This document shows, one piece after another, positions 17,761 to 26,882 of a DNA stretch of 64,000 nucleotides. Origin of the DNA: Ruegeria sp. YS9 (lineage in GTDB: Bacteria; Pseudomonadota; Alphaproteobacteria; Rhodobacterales; Rhodobacteraceae); contig NZ_CP102409.1 in the NCBI RefSeq assembly GCF_024628725.1, forward strand, positions 839,001-903,000, read 5' to 3'. The position numbers and the translations under genes were made by a program. Below the pieces are notes generated by a model, which searched no databases, was not told the origin of the DNA, and saw only the letters and a program-made list of their open reading frames with translations. Positions within the stretch are counted from its first letter, which is position 1. Each line of letters begins with the position of its first letter.

Positions 17761-18531
17761 TCACGAATCCGTGTTCACCGCGCGCTGCTGCCCCCCGCGT
17801 TTCTTCAGCAAGTAGATATCCATGATCCAGCCATGGTCGGCTCGGGCGCGGGCGCGTGTGTCAAGGATCCGCTGCGCGACCTGGTCCAAAGGGCCGCTGA
17901 TCAGCAGTTCTTCTTTCATGCCCACATAGGCCCCCCACCAGATGTCATACTCTGCCATCCTGAGGGACTGGAACGAGCATTCCCCGTCCAGCATGACGGC
18001 GACTTTCGAAGCGGCTTCAGGCCAGCCTTCATCCCTGATACGGCGTCCGGTGGTCACGACATAGGGTGCGCCCAGATCATTGATCGGGATCGCATGAGCC
18101 GCGGTCAAAGCCTGCAAGGCCGTGATGCCCGGGATCACCTTTGTGTTGGGCCTGGGGTCCAGCCGCGCCGCGATTCGCAGCGAACTGTCATACAGGGACG
18201 GATCGCCCCAAATCAGCAGCGCAATGTGCTGCGCCTCCGGGTGGGCCGCGATCGCCTCCTGCCAGCGCAGTGCAATGGCGTCATGCCATTCGTCTACGCC
18301 GCGCAGATAGCCGTCATCCGCCCGGCGCTTGGGAATGTCAAAATAGGCTATCCTTGGCGGTGTCTCGGTTACCCGATCGATGATGTCCTCTCGCAGCCCG
18401 GCCAGATCAGCTTTGTTTTCACCCTTGCGCGGGATCAGGATCAGATCGGCCGACCTGATCGCCTGTGCACCCTGAAAGGTCACATGATCCGGGTTGCCGG
18501 TGCCGATGCCAATCAGGCTCAGGTCAATCAT
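17761..18531 (-). CDS. cobF: Precorrin-6A synthase (deacetylating)
   Basis: About 256 residues of an SAM-dependent tetrapyrrole methyltransferase. The opening MIDLSLIGIGTGNPDHVTFQ and IPRKGENKADLAGLR are typical of CobF, which methylates C1 and removes the acetyl group of precorrin-5 in the aerobic cobalamin route. The ATG at 18531 is chosen since it starts the Rossmann-like strand; it overlaps the cobA end by 8 bases. It is the last gene of the cob cluster. Confidence 0.9.
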   Translation of the reverse strand: MIDLSLIGIGTGNPDHVTFQGAQAIRSADLILIPRKGENKADLAGLREDIIDRVTETPPRIAYFDIPKRRADDGYLRGVDEWHDAIALRWQEAIAAHPEAQHIALLIWGDPSLYDSSLRIAARLDPRPNTKVIPGITALQALTAAHAIPINDLGAPYVVTTGRRIRDEGWPEAASKVAVMLDGECSFQSLRMAEYDIWWGAYVGMKEELLISGPLDQVAQRILDTRARARADHGWIMDIYLLKKRGGQQRAVNTDS

Positions 18532-19252
18532 CTTCGCACTCCGCCAGCGGCCCATAAAGGATCAGGGCCGGAGCTGTGCCGATCTCGGATTTCAGCTGTT
18601 CGGCCAAGGCGCCGATGGTGGCGCGCGTCAGCTTCTGATCCGGGGTCGAAACCGATTCAGCCATCAGGGCGGGCGTATCCAAAGGCAGGCCGTGTGAATG
18701 CAGCGCTTCTGCCAGAAGCGGGAAAGTTCGTTTGCCCATGAATACGACAGTGGTGGCCTGAGAATCGGCCAGTGCGGTCAGGTTCAGATCGTCCGGCAAC
18801 GCGCCGCTGACGTCATGTCCCGTTACGAACTGCACCCGCCGTGCGGTCAGACGACGCGTCAGAGGAATGCCAGCGGCAGCTGCGGCGGCCACGGCAGACG
18901 GGATGCCGGGAATGATCTCGAATTCAATGCCTGCATCACGAAGGGCAACAAGCTCTTCTTCCAGGCGCCCGAACATGCCGCCATCGCCGGACTTCAGCCG
19001 CACGACATGCTGGCCGGTCTGGGCGTAGTCCACAAGCAACCGGCTGACATGGTCCTGCTTGGGGGACGGTCGACCAGCCCGTTTGCCCACGCCCACAAGA
19101 TCCGCGTCTTCGCGCGCGTGGCTCAATATCGGCCCGCTGCTGAGGTCATCGAACAAAACCGCATCGGCCTTTTGCAGGCGATCCACGGCCTTCAGTGTCA
19201 GCAATTCCGGATCGCCAGGGCCGGATCCGACGAAAGAGACAAATCCGGTCAT
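18524..19252 (-). CDS. cobA: Uroporphyrinogen-III C-methyltransferase
   Basis: A 242-residue SUMT enzyme that makes precorrin-2 from uroporphyrinogen III with two SAM. Motifs seen are VGSGPGDPELLTLKAVDRL at the N-terminus, then GVGKRAG and VVRLKSGDGGMFGRLEEEL. There is no CysG-type oxidase/ferrochelatase domain, so it is a stand-alone cobalamin-type enzyme. The start overlaps the cobB stop as ATGA. Confidence 0.93.
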   Translation of the reverse strand: MTGFVSFVGSGPGDPELLTLKAVDRLQKADAVLFDDLSSGPILSHAREDADLVGVGKRAGRPSPKQDHVSRLLVDYAQTGQHVVRLKSGDGGMFGRLEEELVALRDAGIEFEIIPGIPSAVAAAAAAGIPLTRRLTARRVQFVTGHDVSGALPDDLNLTALADSQATTVVFMGKRTFPLLAEALHSHGLPLDTPALMAESVSTPDQKLTRATIGALAEQLKSEIGTAPALILYGPLAECEDD

Positions 19253-20565
19253 TCAGATGCCTCCGCAATCAGGTGAAAGAACGTACCGGTGACATTGCCC
19301 CGAACAGAGCCGGTCTGAGGTCCTTCTGCGCCTTCGGCATCGAACACACGGGCCAGCGGCGCGTCAGGCTGATCCACGATCGAGGAATAGTGGAACTCAT
19401 GCCCGCGCAGCGCCGTATTCTGTGCAAATCCCGGCATCGGGGCCAAGAGTTCCGCTTTGCGATAGCCCAGGTTGAATTTGCGTTTTTGGTACGACGTCAC
19501 CAGCCCCAGCAAGCCAGCCATTTCATGCCGCACGCCATCCTTGTCGATCAGCGCATGACCCAGCGCCATATACCCACCGCATTCGCCATGCACAGGCCTT
19601 GTTTCCGCGTGCTTGCGCAGACCCGCAAGGAACGTTTGGGCAGCAGCCAACGTCCCGGCATGCAGTTCCGGATATCCGCCGGGCAGCCAGACCAGATCGG
19701 CATCCGCCGCCGGCGCTTCGTCGGCCAGAGGCGAGAAGGGCAGGATTTCGGCCCCAGCTGCGCGCCAGCCTTCCAGCAAATGTGGATAGGTAAAGGAAAA
19801 TGCCGCGTCCCGTGCCAGTGCAATCCGCTGGGCCGGAGGGCGCGGCAGCGCGTCTGACGATGGCCCAATGGGGCCTGAGGAAGCCGCCCGTTTGATCGCC
19901 TCGAGATCCACATGTTCGCGCAGAAATGCGGCATAGCCTACGATGGCGCTTTCCAGATCCGGGTGTTCGACGGCCTGGATCAACCCCAGATGCCGCTCGG
20001 GGAGGGTCAGATCGCCTCGGCGCGGCAGCACACCCAGAACCGGCAGGCCGGCGCGTTCCATCCCCAGCCGGGTCAGGCGCTCGTGCCGGGGGCTGGCGCA
20101 GCGGTTCAGGATCACTCCCGCAAAGGGAAGATCGGGGTTGTATATCTTGAACCCCAGCGCTGTGGCCGCCGCAGATTGCGCCTGACCGCCAACATCCAGA
20201 ACCAGTACGACCGGCCAACCCATCCGTGCGGCAGTCTCGGCGCTTGACCCATGACCCAACTCGCCCGGCTTAGCCACGCCATCGAACAGGCCCATCGAGC
20301 CTTCGGCCACCACGATGTCAGCGCCTTCGGCCTGAGCTGAAATTGCGTTCAACAGCGGGTCACCCATCGCCCAACTGTCCAGATTAAACGAAGCCCGCCC
20401 AGCCGCTGCTCGGTGGAAGGCGGGGTCAATATAATCCGGTCCGCTCTTGAACGGTTGAACGGTCAGGCCATCCTCGGCCAGCGCTCGCAACAGGCCCAGC
20501 ATGACCGTTGTCTTGCCCGTGCCCGAGGACGGTGCGGAGATCAGAAGGCCAGGAGGGTTAATCAT
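19249..20565 (-). CDS. cobB: Cobyrinate a,c-diamide synthase
   Basis: About 438 residues in two domains. The N-terminal domain has an ATP-binding loop in [20 protein letters not shown]. The C-terminal glutamine amidotransferase domain has the nucleophile cysteine in [14 protein letters not shown]. In the aerobic pathway it amidates hydrogenobyrinic acid on side chains a and c, which makes the substrate of cobaltochelatase. I choose the ATG at 20565, eight bases after GGAG, rather than two upstream in-frame starts. It overlaps cobM by 8 bases. Confidence 0.93.
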   Translation of the reverse strand: MINPPGLLISAPSSGTGKTTVMLGLLRALAEDGLTVQPFKSGPDYIDPAFHRAAAGRASFNLDSWAMGDPLLNAISAQAEGADIVVAEGSMGLFDGVAKPGELGHGSSAETAARMGWPVVLVLDVGGQAQSAAATALGFKIYNPDLPFAGVILNRCASPRHERLTRLGMERAGLPVLGVLPRRGDLTLPERHLGLIQAVEHPDLESAIVGYAAFLREHVDLEAIKRAASSGPIGPSSDALPRPPAQRIALARDAAFSFTYPHLLEGWRAAGAEILPFSPLADEAPAADADLVWLPGGYPELHAGTLAAAQTFLAGLRKHAETRPVHGECGGYMALGHALIDKDGVRHEMAGLLGLVTSYQKRKFNLGYRKAELLAPMPGFAQNTALRGHEFHYSSIVDQPDAPLARVFDAEGAEGPQTGSVRGNVTGTFFHLIAEASE

Positions 20566-21352
20566 CACCATGGCTCCAGCTTGACCAGGGGCTCTCGGCG
20601 CTTTGCGGGCGATAGCGGCGGTCGTAATCTTTCGAATACAGACAGCTCTCGTCGAAACCTTCGCCCGCCAGGGCCGGACCGACCATGATCAACGCAGTCC
20701 GCGAGATGCCGTCGTCCAGGGCTTCCTTGAGCGTTTCCAGCGTCGCGCGGATGATCCGTTCATCCGGCCAGCTTGCGCGATAGACCACGGCGACCGGACA
20801 GTCGGCCCCATAGGCCGGGGTCAGATCGGCAATGACCTTGTCCAGATTGCCGATCGACAGATGAATGGCAAGTGTCGCCCCTGTGCGTGCGAAATTCTCC
20901 AACGTCTCGCCTTCGGGCATGGAAGATGCACGGCCCGGGGTCCGGGTCAGAACCACGGATTGCGCCAGCCCGGGCAGAGTAAGTTCGGTTCCCAAAGCCG
21001 CCGCAGCCGCCGCAAAGGACGGAACGCCCGGAGTTACGCTGACCGGGATGCCCATTTCCTTGAGGCGGCGGATCTGTTCCCCCATCGCCGACCAGACCGA
21101 CAGGTCGCCCGAATGCAGACGGGCCACATCCTGGCCGGCCTGATGTGCGGCCTCGATCTCTGCCATGATCTGATCCAGGTCCATTGGCGCGGTGTTCACG
21201 ATCCTTGCGCCTTCGGGGCAGTGGCCGAGGATTTCTTCAGGAACCAGGGAACCTGCATAGAGGCAAACGGGGCAGGATGCGATGATGTCGCGTCCACGCA
21301 GTGTCAACAGGTCGGCAGCGCCCGGTCCGGCGCCGATGAAATGAACGGTCAT
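20558..21352 (-). CDS. cobM: Precorrin-4 C11-methyltransferase
   Basis: A 264-residue SAM methyltransferase of the tetrapyrrole family. [20 protein letters not shown] and [20 protein letters not shown] are the CobM signatures. It converts precorrin-4 to precorrin-5. The start overlaps the cobE stop as ATGA, and the end overlaps cobB. The last 15 residues are serine- and tryptophan-rich and may be a non-conserved tail. Confidence 0.93.
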   Translation of the reverse strand: MTVHFIGAGPGAADLLTLRGRDIIASCPVCLYAGSLVPEEILGHCPEGARIVNTAPMDLDQIMAEIEAAHQAGQDVARLHSGDLSVWSAMGEQIRRLKEMGIPVSVTPGVPSFAAAAAALGTELTLPGLAQSVVLTRTPGRASSMPEGETLENFARTGATLAIHLSIGNLDKVIADLTPAYGADCPVAVVYRASWPDERIIRATLETLKEALDDGISRTALIMVGPALAGEGFDESCLYSKDYDRRYRPQSAESPWSSWSHGDD

Positions 21353-21729
21353 GTCTGTCCTCCGATGGCAATGGCGCAGGTCGCCAGCCGGTCGTCTGAA
21401 ATCTGTCTGGGTGAAAGCAGCCGCGCGCCCGGGCCAAAAAGCTTTCCGGCGGCGGCCAATGCGGATGCTTCGGCCACGCTTCCGGTGCCATAGGTGGCGC
21501 GGCTGCGGGTCGAGCAGGTTAGCGTGCGTTGACTGGCCAGATCGGCGGCGGCAACGAAATGCAGTGGAAGGGACAGTTCTTCGGCAAAAACTGTCAGGGC
21601 GGAATGACCTTCCTTGTCGGCAACGGATGCCAGGGCGGCGACATCGTGGTTTGCGGCCGCCGTGTCAAATACGGCGCGCAAGCTGTCAACCGTGGCGGCG
21701 GACGAGAATCCCAAACCGGCAACGATCAT
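21349..21729 (-). CDS. cobE: Cobalamin biosynthesis protein CobE (CbiG C-terminal domain)
   Basis: A 126-residue protein matching the C-terminal domain of CbiG: start [17 protein letters not shown] and later [19 protein letters not shown]. In aerobic producers CobE is found with the other cob genes but its exact step is unresolved. The start overlaps the cobL stop as ATGA. The small size is normal for the family. Confidence 0.85.
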   Translation of the reverse strand: MIVAGLGFSSAATVDSLRAVFDTAAANHDVAALASVADKEGHSALTVFAEELSLPLHFVAAADLASQRTLTCSTRSRATYGTGSVAEASALAAAGKLFGPGARLLSPRQISDDRLATCAIAIGGQT

Positions 21730-22925
21730 AGCGTCACGCTCCACTGCACCACCGGATAGGCGGATTTCCAGCCGCGGCGCGGTCCAAGCGGCGCCGACTG
21801 CGCGAGTTCGATCCGCAGGAGTTCTCCGCCCAGCTTCTCATGCCAATGGGCCAACGTGGCCTCGCTTTCCAAAGTCACTGCATTGGCAACCAGGCGCGTG
21901 CCGGAAGGCAGGTTCTGGTGCAGCCAGTGCAGCAGGTCTGGATCAAGCCCTCCTCCGATGAACACCACGTCGGGGAATTCCAGCCCGTCCAAAGCGGCGG
22001 GCGCGGTGCCATGGATGACATTCAACCGATCCTGACCCAATGCATCGGCATTCCGACGAATGCGCTCAACCCTGTCAGCACGGGGTTCTATGCTGGTTGC
22101 GGTCAGGGTCGGATCACACATCAGCCATTCGATGCTGATCGAGCCGGTGCCCCCTCCGATATCCCACAGATGCTCGCCCCGTTGCGGAGCAAGCGCCGAG
22201 AGTGTCAGCGCGCGGATCGGGCGTTTGGTGATCTGCCCGTCCGTCTCGAAGATGGCGTCCGGTTTACCAGACGCCTTGGACAGGGCAGGTCCTGCACCGG
22301 AAACCTCCAGACCGACGCAGACCGGATGGTCGAACGTACCCAGCAGCGCCTCGGTCAAGGTGACTGTTCGGGTGTTTTCGCGCGGACCACCTAGGGCCTG
22401 CATCACATGCAGGGCCGAGTCGGCAAAGCCTGTCTCGGTCAGATACCGTGCCAGTTCCGCCACCGCCTTTCCGTCACGCAGCAACAGGATCGCGTGCGCT
22501 CCCGGTGCCAGATGAGGACGCAAACGGGTCAGCGGCGCGGCGTGCAGGCCGAAGGTCAGTGTGCTTTCCAAAGGCCAGCCGAGCCGGGCAGCGGCCAGCG
22601 AGAAGGTGGATTGGCCGGGCAGGGCAGCCCATTCACCGGCATCGAAATTGCGCGCAATGACAGAGCCTGCGCCAAACCAGAACGGATCGCCCGAGGCAAG
22701 AACAACGGTCTGCCGGCCACGCAATCCTTTCAGGATCGGCAGCCCATCCGAGAACGGCACAGGCCATTCGACACGTTCCGCCCCAGTTTCAAGCAGCAAC
22801 GACAGGTGACGGGGCGGCCCCATGATCACTTCGGCCCGGTCCAGCACTTGACGGCCGGATGGCGACAGGCCATCAAACCCACCTTCGCCCAATCCAAGAA
22901 CGGTCAGCCACGGAGATTCAGACAT
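21726..22925 (-). CDS. cobL: Precorrin-6Y C5,15-methyltransferase (decarboxylating)
   Basis: About 399 residues with two fused enzymes: an N-terminal CbiE-like methyltransferase (WLTVLGLGEGGFDGLSPSG, VVLASGDPFWFGAG) and a C-terminal CbiT-like domain (HLWDIGGGTGSISIEWLM). Together they methylate C5 and C15 and decarboxylate the acetate on C12. The start ATG at 22925 shares two bases with the start ATG of the divergent cobK, so any promoter for cobL must lie inside cobK, or transcription comes through from cobJ. Confidence 0.93.
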   Translation of the reverse strand: MSESPWLTVLGLGEGGFDGLSPSGRQVLDRAEVIMGPPRHLSLLLETGAERVEWPVPFSDGLPILKGLRGRQTVVLASGDPFWFGAGSVIARNFDAGEWAALPGQSTFSLAAARLGWPLESTLTFGLHAAPLTRLRPHLAPGAHAILLLRDGKAVAELARYLTETGFADSALHVMQALGGPRENTRTVTLTEALLGTFDHPVCVGLEVSGAGPALSKASGKPDAIFETDGQITKRPIRALTLSALAPQRGEHLWDIGGGTGSISIEWLMCDPTLTATSIEPRADRVERIRRNADALGQDRLNVIHGTAPAALDGLEFPDVVFIGGGLDPDLLHWLHQNLPSGTRLVANAVTLESEATLAHWHEKLGGELLRIELAQSAPLGPRRGWKSAYPVVQWSVTL

Positions 22926-23655
22926 GACAAACCTCCTGATCCTTGGCGGCACGACCGAGGCCAATGCGCTGGCCAAAGCTGTTTCGGAACAAGGGATTGC
23001 GGCTGTGTATTCCTACGCTGGACGGGTCGAAAACCCGCGTCCGCAGCCCTTGCCGGTAAGGGTTGGCGGTTTCGGCGGTCCGGAAGGTCTGGCCGCCTAT
23101 ATCCATGAGAACGCCATCACCCATGTCGTGGACGCGACCCATCCATTTGCGGCCCGGATGAGCCGGAACGCGATTGAAGCATGCACCGCGACGCGGACGC
23201 CATTGGCCGCGTTGACACGCGCGGCGTGGACACCGCAGCTCGGCGACAACTGGTATCGCGTCCCGGACCTTGCAGCGGCTGTCGACGCGTTGTCCGGCGA
23301 AGCCCGGCACGTTTTCCTCGCCGTTGGCCGTATGCACCTTGAAGACTTTGCCGCCCAGCCCCAGCACCGCTACCTGCTGCGTCTGGTGGATGACCCCGAC
23401 ACTGTGCCCTTGCCGAACGCAGAGGTTGTCGTTGCCCGAGGGCCGTTTACCGAAGCTGACGACCGGGCGCTGATGCAGCGCCACGGCACGCAGTTGGTCG
23501 TATCCAAGAACGCAGGCGGAACGGGCGCGCGCGCCAAGCTGGACGCGGCGCGGGCGCTGGGCCTGCCCGTGCTGATGATCGACCGCCCGGTTCTGCCGAA
23601 GCGGACCGAGCTTTCGCGGGTCGCACAGGTTCTGGACTGGCTGCTTCATCCCTGA
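22924..23655 (+). CDS. cobK: Precorrin-6A reductase
   Basis: A 243-residue NADPH-dependent reductase that turns precorrin-6A into precorrin-6B. NLLILGGTTEANALAKAVSE at the N-terminus and VVDATHPFAARMSRNA are family marks, and VVSKNAGGTGARAKLDAARA closes it. It is the only cob gene on the plus strand. It starts head-to-head with cobL on one CATG and ends tail-to-tail with a 10-base overlap into cobJ, so it lies antisense to any read-through from cobJ. Confidence 0.93.
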   Translation: MTNLLILGGTTEANALAKAVSEQGIAAVYSYAGRVENPRPQPLPVRVGGFGGPEGLAAYIHENAITHVVDATHPFAARMSRNAIEACTATRTPLAALTRAAWTPQLGDNWYRVPDLAAAVDALSGEARHVFLAVGRMHLEDFAAQPQHRYLLRLVDDPDTVPLPNAEVVVARGPFTEADDRALMQRHGTQLVVSKNAGGTGARAKLDAARALGLPVLMIDRPVLPKRTELSRVAQVLDWLLHP

Positions 23656-24410
23656 TCCTTATCAGGGGTGAAGCGCGGCGTGTAGACGATCGGTGCGCCG
23701 TTGCGTTCGATCACACGGGTGCGGGATGACCCCACGATCACCACGGTCTGCATATCCGCCATGTCGGGCGTGGCTTCGGCCAGTGTCGAAATACGCATCT
23801 CTTCATCGGCCCGCGATACGGCGCGGGCGAACAGGATCAGACGTTCGGGCTCACACTCTTCACGCAGGATTTCCAGCGTCTTTACAAAGCCTTCCGGGCG
23901 GGACTTCGAGCGTGGATTGTAAAAGGCCATCGAGAAATCCGCCTGTGCAGCAAGGCGCAGGCGTTTCTCGATCAATGACCATGGTTTGAGGTTGTCGCTG
24001 AGGTTGATGGCGCAGAAATCATGCCCCATCGGGGCGCCCGCGCGCGCGGATGCAGCCAACATCGCCGTGATCCCCGGCAGCACATCGATCTGAAGATCGC
24101 GCCATTCCACGGGGCCGTATTCCAGCGCTTCGAAGACGGCTGCCGCCATGGCAAACACGCCTGGATCACCCGAGGACACAACGACCACGCGTTTGCCTTC
24201 TGCGGCCATTTGCAACGCGTGTTGCGAACGGTCGATTTCGACCCGGTTGTCACTGGCATGCAGCGTAAGGCCCGGGCGCTCGGCAATACGCGCCACATAT
24301 GGGATATAGCCCACAACATCGGTGGCTTCGGCTAGCGCGGCCGTTACTTCCGGCGTTACAAGCGCCTCGTCACCCGGCCCAAGACCGGCAATTTTGACCC
24401 AGCCGCTCAT
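23646..24410 (-). CDS. cobJ: Precorrin-3B C17-methyltransferase
   Basis: A 254-residue tetrapyrrole methyltransferase. KIAGLGPGDEALVTPEVTAA, VVVVSSGDPGVFAMAAAVFE and AINLSDNLKPWSLIEKRL match CobJ, which performs ring contraction with methylation at C17, giving precorrin-4. The start overlaps the cobI stop as ATGA. Its last ten bases overlap the end of cobK on the other strand. Confidence 0.93.
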   Translation of the reverse strand: MSGWVKIAGLGPGDEALVTPEVTAALAEATDVVGYIPYVARIAERPGLTLHASDNRVEIDRSQHALQMAAEGKRVVVVSSGDPGVFAMAAAVFEALEYGPVEWRDLQIDVLPGITAMLAASARAGAPMGHDFCAINLSDNLKPWSLIEKRLRLAAQADFSMAFYNPRSKSRPEGFVKTLEILREECEPERLILFARAVSRADEEMRISTLAEATPDMADMQTVVIVGSSRTRVIERNGAPIVYTPRFTPDKDQG

Positions 24411-25135
24411 GGTCGCCGCCCCTGACCGTGCACGACGATGATCGAGAAATACGGGGTAATCTTCTCGCAGGCTTCAGACAGCTTGGTCACCGTCTGGTTT
24501 GGCATCTGCGCATATTCCACGATCCATGCCCGGTCATACAGGCCAGCGGTCTTCAGGGCGCGTTTCACCTTGTCGATGTTGCGCCCGATTTTCATCACGA
24601 CCAGTGCATCGGTTTGAGCCATGCGTTCAGCCAGCGTGTCTTCGGGCAGAGTGCCAACCAGCACGGTCAGAACGTCATCACCCCAGGTGATCGGGTCTCC
24701 TGTCGCTGTCCAGGCGCCGGACATGCCGGTAATGGCGGGTACAACTTCGACCGGCGCGTCTTCGCGCAGGCGACTGTAAAGATGCATGAACGAGCCATAG
24801 AAGAACGGATCACCCTCGCACAGAACAACCACGTCCTCACCCTGTTCGGACAGGGCCCTGAGATGCTTGGTGCAGTCTTCGTAGAACGCCGCCAGCAATT
24901 CGTTGTAGCGCGGATCTGTGACCGGGATCTCGGTGGTCACGGGATATTCCATAGGGAACTCGATCGCACCTTCGGGGATCATCCCGTTGACGATCTTGCG
25001 GGCCTGGCCGCTGCGACCGGGTTTGCGGAAGAACGCCACATGCTTTGCATTGCGCAGCAGGCGATCAGCCCGGACGCTCATCAAATCCGGGTCGCCGGGG
25101 CCAAGGCCCACACCGTATATGGTGCCCATCTTCAT
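24407..25135 (-). CDS. cobI: Precorrin-2 C20-methyltransferase
   Basis: About 242 residues. GTIYGVGLGPGDPDLMSVRA and VVLCEGDPFFYGSFMHLYSR are CobI signatures. The enzyme makes precorrin-3A. The open frame extends far upstream, but the ATG at 25135 overlaps the cobH stop as ATGA and begins the conserved N-terminal strand. It belongs to the riboswitch-led operon. Confidence 0.93.
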   Translation of the reverse strand: MKMGTIYGVGLGPGDPDLMSVRADRLLRNAKHVAFFRKPGRSGQARKIVNGMIPEGAIEFPMEYPVTTEIPVTDPRYNELLAAFYEDCTKHLRALSEQGEDVVVLCEGDPFFYGSFMHLYSRLREDAPVEVVPAITGMSGAWTATGDPITWGDDVLTVLVGTLPEDTLAERMAQTDALVVMKIGRNIDKVKRALKTAGLYDRAWIVEYAQMPNQTVTKLSEACEKITPYFSIIVVHGQGRRP

Positions 25136-25761
25136 TCCGCCCGGCTTGCGATGGCGTTGACGGCCGCCACCGTGATGGCGCTGCCGCCCAGACGACCTTT
25201 GACGATGCAGGACGGCACCGGTTGCGCCTGCCACAGCGCATCCTTGGATTCCACCGCACCGACAAAGCCAACCGGGCAGCCGATGATCGCGGCAGGGCGC
25301 GGGCAATCCGGGTCTTCCAGCATGTTCAGCAAATGGAACAGTGCGGTGGGCGCATTGCCGATGGCGACCAGCGCGCCCTCCAGATGCGGCCGCCACAGCT
25401 CCAGCGCAGCGGCGGAACGGGTGTTGCTCATCTCGGCGGCCAGCGGGCGTACGCGTTCATCGTGCAGGGTACAGATCACCTGGTTGTCGGCGGGCAGGCG
25501 GAAGCGGGTGACGCCTTCGCTGACCATGCGCGCATCGCACAGGATCGGTGCACCGTTTTCCAAAGCAGCGCGGGCCGTTTGCACGAAGCCGGGCGAGAAA
25601 TGCACGAACTCTTCCAGCCCGACCATACCCGCGGCGTGGATCATGCGAACGGCAACCTGCTCTTCATCGGCATCAAACCGGGCCAGATCAGCCTCGGACC
25701 GGATGGTGGCAAAGCTTTCCTTGTAGATCGCTGCGCCATCGGTTTCGTATGTATAGGGCAT
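25132..25761 (-). CDS. cobH: Precorrin-8X methylmutase
   Basis: A 209-residue enzyme that moves the C11 methyl group to C12, giving hydrogenobyrinic acid. Visible motifs are VRMIHAAGMVGLEE, the catalytic-histidine region, and ALVAIGNAPTALFHLLNML. It overlaps cobG by one base at the start and cobI by four at the end. Confidence 0.94.
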   Translation of the reverse strand: MPYTYETDGAAIYKESFATIRSEADLARFDADEEQVAVRMIHAAGMVGLEEFVHFSPGFVQTARAALENGAPILCDARMVSEGVTRFRLPADNQVICTLHDERVRPLAAEMSNTRSAAALELWRPHLEGALVAIGNAPTALFHLLNMLEDPDCPRPAAIIGCPVGFVGAVESKDALWQAQPVPSCIVKGRLGGSAITVAAVNAIASRAE

Positions 25762-26882
25762 CAGGTGAAGTCCATGGTCATGAGTGTTTGGGGGTCAAGC
25801 CCGCGCTGGCAGGGCTCATCCCCCGCGCGGCCCTGTTTGACAAGATCAAATCGTCCGTTATCGCCTACCAATGTGATGTCCGCAGTACCCATGCGAGCGC
25901 ATCCCTTGCTACAGCCTGAAACATGGAGGCGTCCGGAAACCCGCGAAGCCAACGCCCGGGCGATGTCGCGCGTCTCTGCCTGCGCCTGCGGGCAGAACGG
26001 CGCGCCGGGGCAGGCGTCGGTGGTCATCAACGGATCGGTTCCATCTTCGACAAAGGCCGGGGCAGGTATCGCCGCCCCGCCTTCCAGCAGGATCAGCCGC
26101 CACGGGGTGACGCGCAGGGCGCAAGCACCGCTATCTTCGATCAGATCATACAGCTTGCGCGCCGGCAGCGACCCAAAAGCCGCGCCGTACAGAGCACCCA
26201 GTTCGCAGGGGCCGGGTTGAAGCCTTGCGCCAACTGATCCGGGCGCACAGCCTTGCCATTCCTGTGGAAGGGAGTCGATGACACGCGCCATGCGGCGCCT
26301 CTCGGGCGTGTAGGTTTCAGCAAACCACATTGCCAACGCGATCGCGTGGTCAATGGCGTCGGTCTCGGTCACGCTCCGCCCGGTTTCGCACCCGTCAGCG
26401 CGCAGGATCAGGCCGTCCGCACCGGCTTCCAGACGAATATCCGCCGAATCCGACGCCAGCAGACGTTCGGGGCCCGTGTCGATGGCAAAGCCGAATTTTG
26501 CGGGCAGGGCCGGCAGCTCCGCAAGCCGGTCGATCAGGTCACGGGTCAGTCGAGCGGTCAAATCGCCCGCCTGATAGAGCGGTGTAACCAGAATATTCCG
26601 GCGTATCTCGATACCGGGTTCCGCATCCAGCAGGTTCAGCGCGGCAAGCTCTTTGAGCAGGGGCTGGTGGTCTTCCTCTTCCACGCCCCGCAATTGCAGG
26701 TTGGCGCGATTGGTCAAATCGATCGAGCCGTTGCCAAAACGGTCCGCCAGATCGCACAGTCCCAGAGCCTGATCGGCGTCCAGACGCGCCAGCCGGGGCC
26801 TGACCCTGACGACCAGACCGTCACCGGACATCATCGGACGATGGGCGCCCGGGCACCAGCCCTGAACAATCGGAGCACTCAT
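25761..26882 (-). CDS. cobG: Precorrin-3B synthase
   Basis: A 373-residue protein of the nitrite/sulfite reductase fold. It adds the C20 hydroxyl and gamma-lactone to precorrin-3A using O2, which marks this as the oxygen-dependent pathway. The N-terminal half carries NLTNRANLQLRG-like residues (IDLTNRANLQLRGVEE). The Fe-S ligands are likely the cysteines in TTDACPGAPFCPQA and HVSGCSKGCAR. The start overlaps the cobN stop as ATGA. Confidence 0.92.
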   Translation of the reverse strand: MSAPIVQGWCPGAHRPMMSGDGLVVRVRPRLARLDADQALGLCDLADRFGNGSIDLTNRANLQLRGVEEEDHQPLLKELAALNLLDAEPGIEIRRNILVTPLYQAGDLTARLTRDLIDRLAELPALPAKFGFAIDTGPERLLASDSADIRLEAGADGLILRADGCETGRSVTETDAIDHAIALAMWFAETYTPERRRMARVIDSLPQEWQGCAPGSVGARLQPGPCELGALYGAAFGSLPARKLYDLIEDSGACALRVTPWRLILLEGGAAIPAPAFVEDGTDPLMTTDACPGAPFCPQAQAETRDIARALASRVSGRLHVSGCSKGCARMGTADITLVGDNGRFDLVKQGRAGDEPCQRGLDPQTLMTMDFT

